Positions 53,312 to 62,085 of a DNA stretch of 64,000 nt are shown here, in pieces. Every line of letters starts with the position of its first letter. Positions within the stretch are counted from its first letter, which is position 1. Both the position numbers and the translations under genes were made by a program. The stretch is from Acidobacteriota bacterium. Lineage in GTDB: Bacteria > Acidobacteriota > Terriglobia > Terriglobales > Acidobacteriaceae. Location of the stretch: contig JAJYSV010000010.1 of assembly GCA_021793405.1 (NCBI GenBank), positions 1 through 64,000 on the forward strand, written 5' to 3'. Under the pieces are notes generated by a model. That model worked only from the letters and a program-made list of their open reading frames with translations, made no database searches and was not told the origin of the DNA.

Positions 53312-55066
53312 CTACCAGAACATGAGGTTGAGGACGAAGAAAATGACGATCACAATCCCGGCCCAGAACCAATGGTTTTTATACAGCACCATCGGTTCCT
53401 GATGTGGAATCACCGTGGCCCCGTAGACCAGCCCATTCAATTCCGATTCCGGTTTCGGCGTGGTGAACAAGCTGACCACCACCGTCACCAGCACACAGGC
53501 AATCCATGCCCACAGCGCCCGATACAAATTTTCCGCCATGGTTTTAGCATGGACGGACAGAGCCACCTCAGCCAGTGCCGCGGGATTGAAATGCACCCAT
53601 AGATACAGCCCCACCGAAACCACCGTGCCCGCCAGCAAACCCCAGAAGCCGCCGGCGGATGTCGCCCGCTTCCACAACATACCGAGAATCACCGTGCCGA
53701 ACAGCGGCGCGATAAAGAAGCTGAACAGCGCCTGCACGTAATCCATGATGCTGGCGAACTGCATCACCAGGTAGGCCGCGCCGATGCTGACCAGCACGCC
53801 CAGAATGGTCGACCAGCGTCCCATCGCAACATAGTACCTGTCAGCGGCGTCCTTCCGGATCTGCGCCCGATAAATATCGTAGGTCCACACAGCCGAAAAC
53901 GCACTGACATTGCCTGCCATGCCGGACATGAATCCAGCAATCAGCGCCGTGATCCCCAGCCCCAGCAGACCCGGCCCGCAATATCGCACCAACATCAGCG
54001 GCAGCACGGCGTTGTAGCTGTAGGAGCCGGCGACGTGCGCGGCTAAGGTCTCAGGCAACAGATGCGGAAGGACTGCCAAGCCTAGCAGACCGGGCAGAAT
54101 CACGATGATTGGCACCATCATCTTGAAGCCCGCGCCAATGATCGGCGCCATCTGCGCCGCGCGCAGGTTCTTGGCGGAAAGAACGCGCTGCACGACTAGA
54201 AAGTCCGTGGTCCAGTAGCCGAAGGCAATGACAAAGCCTAGCCCAAAAACAATACCGGTCCAATGCACGCCCATCGGGTTCGAACTGAACGAGCCCAACC
54301 CGCGCCACAGATGCGTCAAGTCCTGCCCGGGAAAATTATGGTGGATGCGGGCCACCATTCCGCTCCATCCCCCGGTCTCGGTCAGCCCCAGAATCGGGAC
54401 CAGCAGCGCTCCCGCCCAGATCAGTACAAATTGCAGCACTTCATTGAAGATGGCCGAGCGCAGGCCGCCCAGCGCGACATACACTGCCACTGTGAGCGAC
54501 GAAACCCATATGCTGAAGTGGATGTTCCAGCCCAGCACCACCTTCATCACCAGCGCCATGGCGTACATGTTGATGCCGCTCATCAGAACAGTCATGACGG
54601 CGAAGGAAACCGCAGCCAGCAGACGACTCGACTCTCCGAAACGCAGCTTCAAATATCCCGGCACCGAATGCGTCTTCGACACGTAATAGAAGGGCATCAT
54701 GACCAGGCCGAGAAACAGCATAGCCGGAATGGCGCCGATCCAGTACCAATGCGTCGCCAGAATGCCGTACTGATAGGCTGCCGCGGCCCAGCCCATCAAC
54801 TCCAGTGAGCCCATATTGGCGGAGATGAAACTTAATCCTGCAATCCAGGCCGTCATCTCCCGGCCAGCCAGAAAAAATTCCTCGCCCGTGCTACTGCGCT
54901 GTTTGAGATAAAAACCAATGTAGATCACCATCGCGAAGTAGACCGCGATAATGGCTACATCCAGCGGGGCCAGATGCGCCATATGATCGGGCATCGTGGT
55001 CATGAAAAAAAGGGTCAGTGCGTGCGGGGCGCGAGATACGGCGAGGGCACCTGGCGAAACATTCAT
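53312..55066 (-). CDS. Sodium:solute symporter (SSS family), probable pentose carrier
   Basis: A 584-residue protein with about 14 hydrophobic segments, related to SGLT-type sugar carriers. The loop after helix 1, KQRSSTGEEFFLAGREMTAW, and GLSFISANMGSLELMGWA (the sodium and substrate site in helix 1/2 of the fold) are typical, as is VYVALGGLRSAIFNEVLQF. The start at 55066 has GGAG 14 bases upstream; an ATG at 55003 (MTTMPDHMAHLAP) would drop 21 non-hydrophobic residues and is equally possible. Position between araD and the small membrane protein supports L-arabinose or a similar pentose as substrate. Confidence 0.9.
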   Translation of the reverse strand: MNVSPGALAVSRAPHALTLFFMTTMPDHMAHLAPLDVAIIAVYFAMVIYIGFYLKQRSSTGEEFFLAGREMTAWIAGLSFISANMGSLELMGWAAAAYQYGILATHWYWIGAIPAMLFLGLVMMPFYYVSKTHSVPGYLKLRFGESSRLLAAVSFAVMTVLMSGINMYAMALVMKVVLGWNIHFSIWVSSLTVAVYVALGGLRSAIFNEVLQFVLIWAGALLVPILGLTETGGWSGMVARIHHNFPGQDLTHLWRGLGSFSSNPMGVHWTGIVFGLGFVIAFGYWTTDFLVVQRVLSAKNLRAAQMAPIIGAGFKMMVPIIVILPGLLGLAVLPHLLPETLAAHVAGSYSYNAVLPLMLVRYCGPGLLGLGITALIAGFMSGMAGNVSAFSAVWTYDIYRAQIRKDAADRYYVAMGRWSTILGVLVSIGAAYLVMQFASIMDYVQALFSFFIAPLFGTVILGMLWKRATSAGGFWGLLAGTVVSVGLYLWVHFNPAALAEVALSVHAKTMAENLYRALWAWIACVLVTVVVSLFTTPKPESELNGLVYGATVIPHQEPMVLYKNHWFWAGIVIVIFFVLNLMFW

Positions 55067-55099
55067 GTCCGGCTACGCTCCACTGTTTTGCCGGCTGAT

Positions 55100-55801
55100 C
55101 TACCCACGGTTGATCTGCCCATAGGTGGCGTTCGCACCGTGTTTGCGCTTGTGGTGCCGGTCTAACAGGTGCTGCGGAATCCCTGCTCCCGGCCCAGCCA
55201 GTGCTTCGGTGTGCAGCGCAAGCCGGGCCACATACTCCAGAATGGCCGCATGATGCACGGCATCCTCGATCGTTTTGCCCCAGCAGAAGGGGGCGTGGCC
55301 GGCCACCAAAACAGCGGGAACAGCGAGTGGATCAAGATCTCGGAAGCTGCGAGCGATCACTTCGCCTGTGTTGCGCACATAGTCTTCTCCAACTTCGTCG
55401 GCACGCAGCATCTCTGTCACAGGGACTGGACCGTGAAAGTAATCCGCATGAGTTGTGCCATAACAAGGAATTGGCTTCTTTGCCTGGGCCCATGCGGTTG
55501 CGTATTCGGAATGGGTGTGAACCACGCCGCCAATTTCCTGAAAAGCGCGATAGAGCACCAGGTGCGTCGCCAGATCGGAAGACGGTCTCAATTTGCCATA
55601 GACAATCTTCCCCTCCAGATCGGTGACCACCATGTCTTCCGGCGTCAGGGATTCATACGGCACGCCGCTGGGCTTGATGGCGACCAGACCCTGTCCGCGG
55701 TCGATGCCGCTCACATTGCCGAACGTGTCCATCACCAGCCCTAGCCGCACAATCTCCTGATTGGCATGGAGCACATCACTTCGTAATTGCTGCAGCAGCA
55801 C
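55100..55801 (-). CDS. araD: L-ribulose-5-phosphate 4-epimerase
   Basis: Converts L-ribulose-5-phosphate to D-xylulose-5-phosphate, linking arabinose to the pentose phosphate pathway. The class II aldolase fold is evident: GNVSGIDR (about residues 28-35), the PSGVPYESLTPEDMVV block, the zinc-binding HTHSEYATAWAQ and the later histidine near AVLVAGHAPF. The GTG at 55801 with GGTGAGG upstream gives 233 residues, matching the usual 231. An open frame to 55906 would cross the strong hairpin at 55840-55865, which argues against it. First gene of the five-gene operon. Confidence 0.92.
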   Translation of the reverse strand: MLLQQLRSDVLHANQEIVRLGLVMDTFGNVSGIDRGQGLVAIKPSGVPYESLTPEDMVVTDLEGKIVYGKLRPSSDLATHLVLYRAFQEIGGVVHTHSEYATAWAQAKKPIPCYGTTHADYFHGPVPVTEMLRADEVGEDYVRNTGEVIARSFRDLDPLAVPAVLVAGHAPFCWGKTIEDAVHHAAILEYVARLALHTEALAGPGAGIPQHLLDRHHKRKHGANATYGQINRG

Positions 55802-55839
55802 TTTGGATACCTCACCCTTAAGCGACAAACAGCCCAAAC

Positions 55840-55865
55840 ACATCATATCGAACACGATGTGATGT
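55840..55865. promoter_or_regulatory. Strong inverted repeat in the araD promoter region
   Basis: ACATCATATCG, loop AACA, CGATGTGATGT: eleven pairs including one G-T pair and a four-base loop. It sits 38 bases upstream of the araD start. It could be the operator of the pentose operon regulator, or the terminator of the VWFA gene ending at 55923; the lack of a U-run favours an operator. Confidence 0.5.
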
Positions 55866-55922
55866 CGGTTGTCAGCCCTCCAGGTGCATCTGAAGTCAGT
55901 TACCAACCCCGGGGGGATGGGA

Positions 55923-58064
55923 CTATTGCAGAACCATGAGCGGAGCCTGCCAAAACGCTGCCTTCTGTCCGGTAGGATCCAGGACAGTCACCTGGCAGTC
56001 ATACTTCCCCGGTGTCAGTTGGCTCAACGCGATGCTGAAGCTGAACGGGATCGTGTTCAGGCGATTGTTCATCCCGCTTGTCACTTCGATCGGCTGCGTC
56101 TCAAAGGCTTTTGTCTGTCCACGGTAAAGGCTCACAAACGCGACTAGAGGCTGACTGCGTGGGGCATTCTGTTCGTAGGCCTGAAGGTAGACATACATAC
56201 TGTTGCTCTTGCTGAACACCCGCGTCACGCTGGGAATCAACCTCTGCCCATCTTGAACCAACGGGTTGGCCGCCTCTTGCGTGGCCTTGTACTTTACCGC
56301 GTTATACAGCGCATCTTTGAGATCCACGCGCTGGCTGCTCAACACCACAGAGCTGATCGGAATCCGGCGGTCTACGCGGTTCAGGTCGGGAATAACAAAC
56401 GTGGTTTGATATGTCCCGATTCTCCCTGTTTCATCATCCCGGGCGAGAAATTTCATGGTGTACTTGCCGGGAAGAAGCGTGAAGCCGGTGTCGTATTCGA
56501 TTGGAACTTTCGCTAATTCATTCGCCGTCCGATCACTCAATTTGACATTCACTCTGTCGCGCAGATTGGTAACCGTTGTGCCGTAGTCGTCTTTAATCTC
56601 ACCGATGAAATCGATGAGTGTATGCTCAGCGCCGCCATGTTTGGCAAGCGCAAGCTCGCGCCCCGGAATCTTCACTACGATGGGAACGAAATATTCGGCC
56701 CGGTTTAACTGGAAATAATCGATCTCCATCGCAATCGTGAGTTCTGTAATCGGGTCGGGCAGCATCAGTGCATCCTCCAGTTGCCGCTCTTTATCCGCGG
56801 CATTGAATTTCTTGAACTGCTTGCCGGCATAATAGCCCTGTCGATATTCCAGGTTGGCGGGGATCTGTGTGTTCAGAGAAATATGAATGCGCCGGAATTT
56901 TCCGTCCTGAACCGCATTGCTGGTGTAATAGCCGAGGATGTAATAATTGGAGACAGCTTGCTCCGCCTGCGCGATTCCTTTCGTAAGGTCGTTGTAATCG
57001 AAGATGGCTTTTCCGCCGGTATCCCCAGCCAGCGCGTAGAGTGTGTCCTGCGACTGTTGAAAGGTGCTCGTCAAGGCCGTCGCCGCAGTGCTGGAGTACA
57101 TCTACATCACAGTGCTGCCTTGCGATCCTTTCGTAGCGTCGCCAAGAGGAGCCTCGGCCACCAATCCGCGCGCATCGATCGGCCAAAACGACACATCAGC
57201 ACGAATGGCTGTGTCGATGGTCGCGTGAAGCTGTGCCTGGTTGTCCAACCCGTTCAATCTCAGGCCGCTCGCAAAGTAAATCAAAGATTTCTTTTCGCTT
57301 AGCTGCCCCAGTAATTTGGCGGCGGTCTGGAGCGCGGACAATTGGCGGTCCGTGTTGAAGATGTTGAACTCGTTGTTGTCTTGCCCGAATGCAGCCCCGA
57401 CGTCTGAGGCGCTGGCATCGTCCGTCGATTCATCGTACCCTTGACCTTCTCCCACAATCAACGTTTCGAGGATGCTCAACAGCTGGCTACGGTCGTCGGT
57501 GAAATCCTGCAGCACATCGATCCCGCTGCCGGAATATCTCATGATGGCCACGAGATCTTCCGGTCTCATCTGTGTTCGGATGAAATTCTGCGCCGCGGTC
57601 AGCGCGCGTAACTGGTCCGCAGGCGGCATAACCGTCATGTCGAAGTAAAGTGCTAGAAGGCGGCGATTCTTGTAGCGCATGTTCCCAAGTAGTTCCGGCG
57701 AAATTTGGGTCAATGCAAGTTGGTCGTAGATATGAACCGTTTCGCCAGACGCAGTGCCTGAAGTGGCGCTGGAAGTGTTCGGCAGTTCCTGATGCTCGCA
57801 AAATCGGATGGCTTGCGGCACGCCATTTTCAGTCAAGGTGAAATCCTTCGCGGTCAATCCGTCGATTGGATTGCCTTTCTTATCCTTGACAACCAGGGTC
57901 TCGACGACCAACTGGCTGTTGACATGGAGCGTGGTGGTCCCATCAACAGAACCGCGCAGACTCCGCAGAGCCACACTGCAGCCAGCAGCACTGGCAGTAG
58001 ATGGGCCACAGTCGGCAGAGTCGCCGAGTGCGCTACCGGAAAAGTGGTGTGCTTCGTGGATCAT
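55923..58064 (-). pseudogene. VWFA-domain protein, broken by an in-frame amber codon and a damaged 5' end
   Basis: Two halves lie in one frame: 57102-58064 ends GSTVM at a TAG (57104-57102) and 55923-57101 carries straight on with MYSSTAATAL. Joined, the product is a duplicated-orphan VWFA-related protein (TIGR03436 type, common in Acidobacteriota): KDKKGNPIDGLTAKDFTLTE near residue 60, the VWFA strand LLALYFDMTVMPPADQL near residue 137, and ALAGDTGGKAIFDYNDL after the stop. One base change (CAG to TAG) explains the break. The first 45 residues lack the normal signal peptide and instead lie over what looks like a BlaR1 remnant in another frame. The start codon overlaps the blaI stop (TAATG). 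Confidence 0.8.
57944..58045 (-). pseudogene. Remnant of a BlaR1/M56-type sensor gene
   Basis: In a minus-strand frame shifted from the VWFA gene, 58003-57944 encodes HLLPVLLAAVWLCGVCAVLL, which looks like the membrane helix near residue 100 of BlaR1/MecR1-type (M56) proteins. BlaR1 is the usual partner of BlaI, whose gene ends here. A deletion seems to have joined the start of the sensor gene to the middle of the VWFA gene. The match is short, so the call is tentative. Confidence 0.45.
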
Positions 58065-58447
58065 TATGACTTGTCCTTTCTCTCAAGTTTCCGCAGTGTT
58101 TTCTCGGCTTCCTTGACGTCCTCGAGTGTGAGGTTTCCGGAATCAATCAAATGTGCAATCACGGGTTGCGTGCGCCCGCCGAACAGCGCCATCAGGTCGT
58201 CGACTAACCTCCGCTGTGCGGCATCACGCGAAACCGCGGCTTCAAAAATGTGGAAGTTGCCAACCTTTTTGACACGACGCACCACCTTTTTCCCTTCCAG
58301 CCGATACACAGTGGTCTGAATCGTCGTATAGGCGGGCCTGTCCTTCTCGGAAAAGGCTTCCTGAATCTCTCGTATCGAGGCGCTGCCCTGGTTCCAAAGC
58401 GTCTCCATGATCTGAAGTTCGAGCTTCGTCAGTTTTGGTCCGGCCAT
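58064..58447 (-). CDS. BlaI/MecI/CopY-family transcriptional repressor
   Basis: A 127-residue winged-helix regulator: LTKLELQIMETLWNQGSASI at the N-terminus, then AYTTIQTTVYRLEGKKVVRR as the recognition helix and wing (about residues 38-57), and a C-terminal dimerisation region ending VKEAEKTLRKLERK. In this family repression is lifted by cleavage by a BlaR1-type membrane protease. Here the expected blaR1 partner is gone or reduced to a remnant, so the repressor may be an orphan. It is divergent from the tat genes, and the 209-bp spacer (58448-58656) may hold its operator (TACTATGCACGTTTGTA at 58474-58490 is a weak candidate). Confidence 0.88.
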   Translation of the reverse strand: MAGPKLTKLELQIMETLWNQGSASIREIQEAFSEKDRPAYTTIQTTVYRLEGKKVVRRVKKVGNFHIFEAAVSRDAAQRRLVDDLMALFGGRTQPVIAHLIDSGNLTLEDVKEAEKTLRKLERKDKS

Positions 58448-58656
58448 TTCCCTACTACCCCCGTGGTTTCATCTACTATGCACGTTTGTAACGCTACCAT
58501 GGGAGTTTTAGAAATACAAGAGGGAGTGTATCCAGAGAATGTGTTTGCACGTACTCTAAGTGGGACTGGGCCGTTGCGAACTGGACGGGTCGTACAAGTT
58601 GTTGGTTTGTTTCGCGGTTTGTTCGTCTGCGGCCTACTTCAGTATGATGGAACTCG

Positions 58657-59343
58657 ATGAGTCTGCCCGATACAGTCTTTATCTTCGTTTTGGCGCTAAT
58701 CATCTTCGGGCCCAAGAAACTGCCGGAGATTGGGCGGCAGCTTGGCCGATTGGTCGGCGAGTTTCGGCGCGCCAGCAATGAATTCAAGTTTCAGATCGAA
58801 GAGGAGCTGCGACAGGTCGAACTCTCAGACCGGCAAACGACTTCTGCGCGCAAGAACGAGCTGGAATCGACCTCCTCGAACCCATCCGCGGAGCCGTCCG
58901 CGACTGACGCGACAACCGAGCCAGATGACTCGACCACATCGCCCGATTTTATTTACCCGGAAGAAAAGCTCCCGGTCGGGCAGTATCCCAACGTCGAAAC
59001 TCTGGACCCCGACACACTGAACATACCGAATCGAAATCCGGCAGAATCGGAGTCTTCCAGGGACGAGAAGGATGCCGAGCTTTCAGCCGATACGCGATCC
59101 GATTCGCCGACAATTCGAGCGGCAGACGGCGCACAGCCCCGAACCTCCTCTCCCTATGCCGGCGCGGAAACCGCCGCATCCGCGGCCGCGGAAACTGTCC
59201 CCTCCGCGATCGGCGGCGAAACAGAATCAGCGCCGGATGCAACGGCTGCCGCCGCTCCGCCACCGCTAACTCCAATGTCGGAACACGAGCGCGTTGATCC
59301 TTACGCCGCTCCCCCTGTAGCAGCGGACATCACCCATGGTTGA
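58657..59343 (+). CDS. tatB: Twin-arginine translocase subunit TatA/TatB-type
   Basis: A 228-residue protein with the TatA/B start: a short N-terminal membrane helix (about residues 4-18), the hinge FGPKKLPEIGRQLGRLVGEF and an amphipathic helix to about residue 55. The long acidic, Ser/Pro/Ala-rich tail is unstructured, which is more like TatB than TatA. With TatC it forms the receptor for folded substrates with RR signals. It overlaps tatC by eight bases. The Tat-signal enzymes of the carbohydrate island in this window are natural clients. TatA-type assignment is possible since some species use one protein for both jobs. Confidence 0.88.
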   Translation: MSLPDTVFIFVLALIIFGPKKLPEIGRQLGRLVGEFRRASNEFKFQIEEELRQVELSDRQTTSARKNELESTSSNPSAEPSATDATTEPDDSTTSPDFIYPEEKLPVGQYPNVETLDPDTLNIPNRNPAESESSRDEKDAELSADTRSDSPTIRAADGAQPRTSSPYAGAETAASAAAETVPSAIGGETESAPDATAAAAPPPLTPMSEHERVDPYAAPPVAADITHG

Positions 59344-60142
59344 CCTGTTGGACCGCGCCCGCACGGCTGTGGGCGACCGAGCCGATCTTCCCGGCATGAG
59401 CCTGCTGGAGCATCTGCAGGAGCTTCGCAAGCGCCTGGTGTATTCCCTGCTCTCCATCGGGGTGGGATTTTTTGTTGCCTATGGTTTTCACGACAGGATA
59501 GCCTCGCTGATGATCGCCCCTCTTACCAAGGCCCTGACGGCTCATCATCTCCCCGCCAAGCTCGTCTACTTGAATCCAATGGATGGATTCAATTTTTATC
59601 TTAAGATTGGGTTGTTCGGCGGCGTCATTCTCGCGTCCCCATTCATTCTGTACCAGGTGTGGCTGTTCATCGCTCCCGGCCTGTATCAGCATGAAAAACG
59701 CTATCTGGTTCCGTTCATGGTCGCGACCGTAGGGCTGTTTCTTACCGGGGCATTTTTTGGCTATCGATTTGTGTATCCGGGCGCACTTGAATTTCTGATC
59801 GGCTACAGCAAACAATTCACGCCCATGGTGACCATCGGCGAATATACGGAACTGTTTCTCACCGTCATTCTTGGCCTGGGAATCGTCTTTGAATTGCCAA
59901 TCTTAGTCTTTTTCCTGGCGTTGTTTGGGATCGTCAATTCCAGGTGGCTGTGGAAGAACATCCGCTACGCAATCCTGGTCATTTTCATCGTCGCCGGCAT
60001 CATCACTCCGACACCCGATCCTCTCAGCATGTGCCTGTTTGCGACGCCCATGTTAGCGCTGTACCTGCTCAGCATCGGCGTAGCCCATATGGTCCATCCC
60101 GACACTCGAAATAAGCGGAAGAAAGCAAAACTGGAGGCTTAA
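59336..60142 (+). CDS. tatC: Sec-independent protein translocase TatC
   Basis: The 268-residue, six-helix core of the Tat translocase. The N-terminal SLLEHLQELRKRLVYSL motif that contacts the signal peptide, the first periplasmic loop with PLTKALTAHHLPAKLVYLNP, the FELPILVFFL segment with the conserved glutamate, and VAGIITPTPDPLSM are all present. It overlaps tatB at the start, and its TAA overlaps the next ATG (TAATG), so the three genes are translationally coupled. Confidence 0.95.
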   Translation: MVDLLDRARTAVGDRADLPGMSLLEHLQELRKRLVYSLLSIGVGFFVAYGFHDRIASLMIAPLTKALTAHHLPAKLVYLNPMDGFNFYLKIGLFGGVILASPFILYQVWLFIAPGLYQHEKRYLVPFMVATVGLFLTGAFFGYRFVYPGALEFLIGYSKQFTPMVTIGEYTELFLTVILGLGIVFELPILVFFLALFGIVNSRWLWKNIRYAILVIFIVAGIITPTPDPLSMCLFATPMLALYLLSIGVAHMVHPDTRNKRKKAKLEA

Positions 60143-61092
60143 TGCTGCGGCGGTTGGCACATGTGGCAATACTGGCAAGTTTGATATTTGTTTTTGGCCT
60201 TGAAGCTCCAGGTATCGTCCGGGCGCAAACGAGTCACCGCGAGCATGCGACTGCGCAAATCGAGTTCAATGGCAACCGCGCCTACCAGTATGCGCAACAG
60301 ATTGTGAACTGCGGACCCCGCTGGATTGGAAGCCCCGGTCATGCTTGCGCGGAACGTTTTCTGAAGAAGCAATTCGCCAAAGACAACCTCGAAGAGGACA
60401 CCTTCTCCACGAATACTCCTGCCGGCGTCATGACCATGCACAACTTCATTGTGAAATTCCCAGGCAAGAAGGATGGCGTGATCGTATTGGCCTCGCATTA
60501 CGAGACGAATTATCCACTGCGCGATATTCATTATGTGGGCGCCAACGACGGTGCCTCCACAAGTGCGCTTCTCATCGAGATGGCAAACTACCTGCGTGGC
60601 CGCAGGCTCGATGGCGACAGCATTTGGCTGGTATTTTTCGATGGCGAAGAAGCGATCCAGGAGTGGTCGGACACGGACTCGCTGTACGGTAGCCGTCACC
60701 TTGCTGCAAAATGGGACCGCGATGGGACGCTGAAACGCATCCAGGCGTTTCTCCTCCTGGATATGATCGGCGACAAGGACCTCGACATCGCGCGTGACCA
60801 GAATTCGACGCCCTGGCTGCTGGATCTGGTACAGGAAGCTGCGAAACAAGAGGGTGATGCGTCCCATTTCTTCGCAACAACCACTGCCATGGAAGATGAC
60901 CATCTGCCCTTCGTTCAGCGTGGCGTTCCCAGCGCGGACATCATCGACTATGATTACGGTCCACACACTTTTTTGCATCCGGACGGGTATCATCACACCG
61001 CCGAGGACACCATGGATAAGATCAGCGCCCATAGCCTCACGGTGGTCGGCCAGACGATGATGGAAACCATTCATTTGCTGAATCAGCGATAG
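60142..61092 (+). CDS. Exported M28-fold glutaminyl-peptide cyclotransferase (glutaminyl cyclase)
   Basis: A 316-residue protein with a signal peptide (residues 1-29). It has the zinc-peptidase M28 fold with metal and catalytic positions VGANDGAST (Asp), FFDGEEA (Glu-Glu), LLDMIGDKD (Asp) and HHTAEDTMDK (His). The segment WSDTDSLYGSRHLA is the signature of glutaminyl cyclases of the animal type, which convert N-terminal glutamine to pyroglutamate and protect exported proteins; an aminopeptidase role is the alternative. The start overlaps the tatC stop, linking it to protein export. Confidence 0.85.
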   Translation: MLRRLAHVAILASLIFVFGLEAPGIVRAQTSHREHATAQIEFNGNRAYQYAQQIVNCGPRWIGSPGHACAERFLKKQFAKDNLEEDTFSTNTPAGVMTMHNFIVKFPGKKDGVIVLASHYETNYPLRDIHYVGANDGASTSALLIEMANYLRGRRLDGDSIWLVFFDGEEAIQEWSDTDSLYGSRHLAAKWDRDGTLKRIQAFLLLDMIGDKDLDIARDQNSTPWLLDLVQEAAKQEGDASHFFATTTAMEDDHLPFVQRGVPSADIIDYDYGPHTFLHPDGYHHTAEDTMDKISAHSLTVVGQTMMETIHLLNQR

Positions 61093-61101
61093 CATCCATA
61101 C

Positions 61102-62085
61102 ATGCCATCCGGCACATATCTCTTGCATGGCCCGATGCTCGGCGGCGCGCCGTTATGGTTATGGCTGCTCTTCCATGCATTGCTCCTCGCGCTGCTAGGC
61201 GTGGACTGGGCCTTTACGAAAAATGCGCGCGAAGAACAGACGCTTGCCCGGCGCGCGCACTGGATGACATCTGTCTGGATTCTTGCAGCATTCCTGTTCG
61301 CGCTGTTGGTCGACGATGTACTCTCGCACAGATACGCATTGGAATATCTGACCGGCTATGGCATCGAAGAATCGCTCAGCATCGACAATCTTTTTGTCTT
61401 TCTCGTGCTCTTCCGTGCCTTCGGTTTAGAACCAGCGAGACAGCGGAGTCTGCTTTTCTTCGGTGTTCTGGGGGCCATCGTAATGCGCGGCCTCATGATC
61501 TTCGCCGGCATTGGACTGCTCAATGCCTTCAACTGGATGAACTACATCTTTGGCGCGATCCTCCTCTACACGGCGTGGCATCTGCTGTGGAAGTCTCTCA
61601 AATCGGAGCCTGAGCACACTCCCGCCTGGATCGACTGGTTCACCGGTCATTTACCCATGGCCAGCCAGGAACATCAGGGGCGCTTCCTGGTACGGGAAGA
61701 CAGGCGCCTGCGTTTCACTCCGCTATTTGTCGCGCTGATTGCTATTGAGATGACCGACCTGATATTTGCCACCGATTCAATTCCGGCCGTACTGGCCGTG
61801 TCGCATCATCCCTTCGTCGTTTATTGTTCGAACATTTTCGCGGTACTTGGATTGCGCTCTCTCTACTTCACATTGGCGGCGACGCTGGAAAAGCTGCATC
61901 AATTGCGCTACGGGTTGGTAGTGATTCTGACTTTCGTCGGTATCAAGATGATGCTAAGCAACGTCTACCCCATTTCCATCCTGGTTTCGCTCGCCGTGCT
62001 GGGATCGGTAGTCGCGCTTTCCGTCATCTGGTCGCTGCTTTCCAGGCCGGAGCCGTCGAAAATACACTCTAATAGAAATCGATGA
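61102..62085 (+). CDS. TerC/Alx-family membrane protein
   Basis: A 327-residue, roughly nine-segment membrane protein. The TerC hallmarks are clear: FLTGYGIEESLSIDNLFVFLVLF-type segment (EESLSIDNLF near residue 90) and, in the second half, IEMTDLIFATDSIPAVLAV (near residue 213), each with conserved acidic residues that bind metal. The family exports manganese or calcium, sometimes to metallate exported proteins. It follows the glutaminyl cyclase by nine bases, in the tat operon. Its 3' end overlaps the convergent nadB gene by 17 bases. Confidence 0.92.
   Translation: MPSGTYLLHGPMLGGAPLWLWLLFHALLLALLGVDWAFTKNAREEQTLARRAHWMTSVWILAAFLFALLVDDVLSHRYALEYLTGYGIEESLSIDNLFVFLVLFRAFGLEPARQRSLLFFGVLGAIVMRGLMIFAGIGLLNAFNWMNYIFGAILLYTAWHLLWKSLKSEPEHTPAWIDWFTGHLPMASQEHQGRFLVREDRRLRFTPLFVALIAIEMTDLIFATDSIPAVLAVSHHPFVVYCSNIFAVLGLRSLYFTLAATLEKLHQLRYGLVVILTFVGIKMMLSNVYPISILVSLAVLGSVVALSVIWSLLSRPEPSKIHSNRNR

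Noticed and set aside
18533-55801. SusC/SusD or other TonB-dependent glycan uptake genes
   Set aside because: No protein with a TonB plug/barrel or SusD-like pattern is encoded in the island; the only carriers seen are two MFS proteins, one SSS protein and the two unknown membrane proteins.
55802-55906. Longer araD start
   Set aside because: It would add 35 residues not found in the family and place the strong inverted repeat inside the coding region.
60139-61128. Long minus-strand frame of 329 codons opposite the glutaminyl cyclase gene
   Set aside because: It mirrors a gene with clear catalytic motifs and has no recognisable protein features; it is a shadow frame of GC-rich coding DNA. 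The same holds for long opposite frames at 3030-3848, 6275-7177, 22752-23585, 48667-49602 and 62972-63658.
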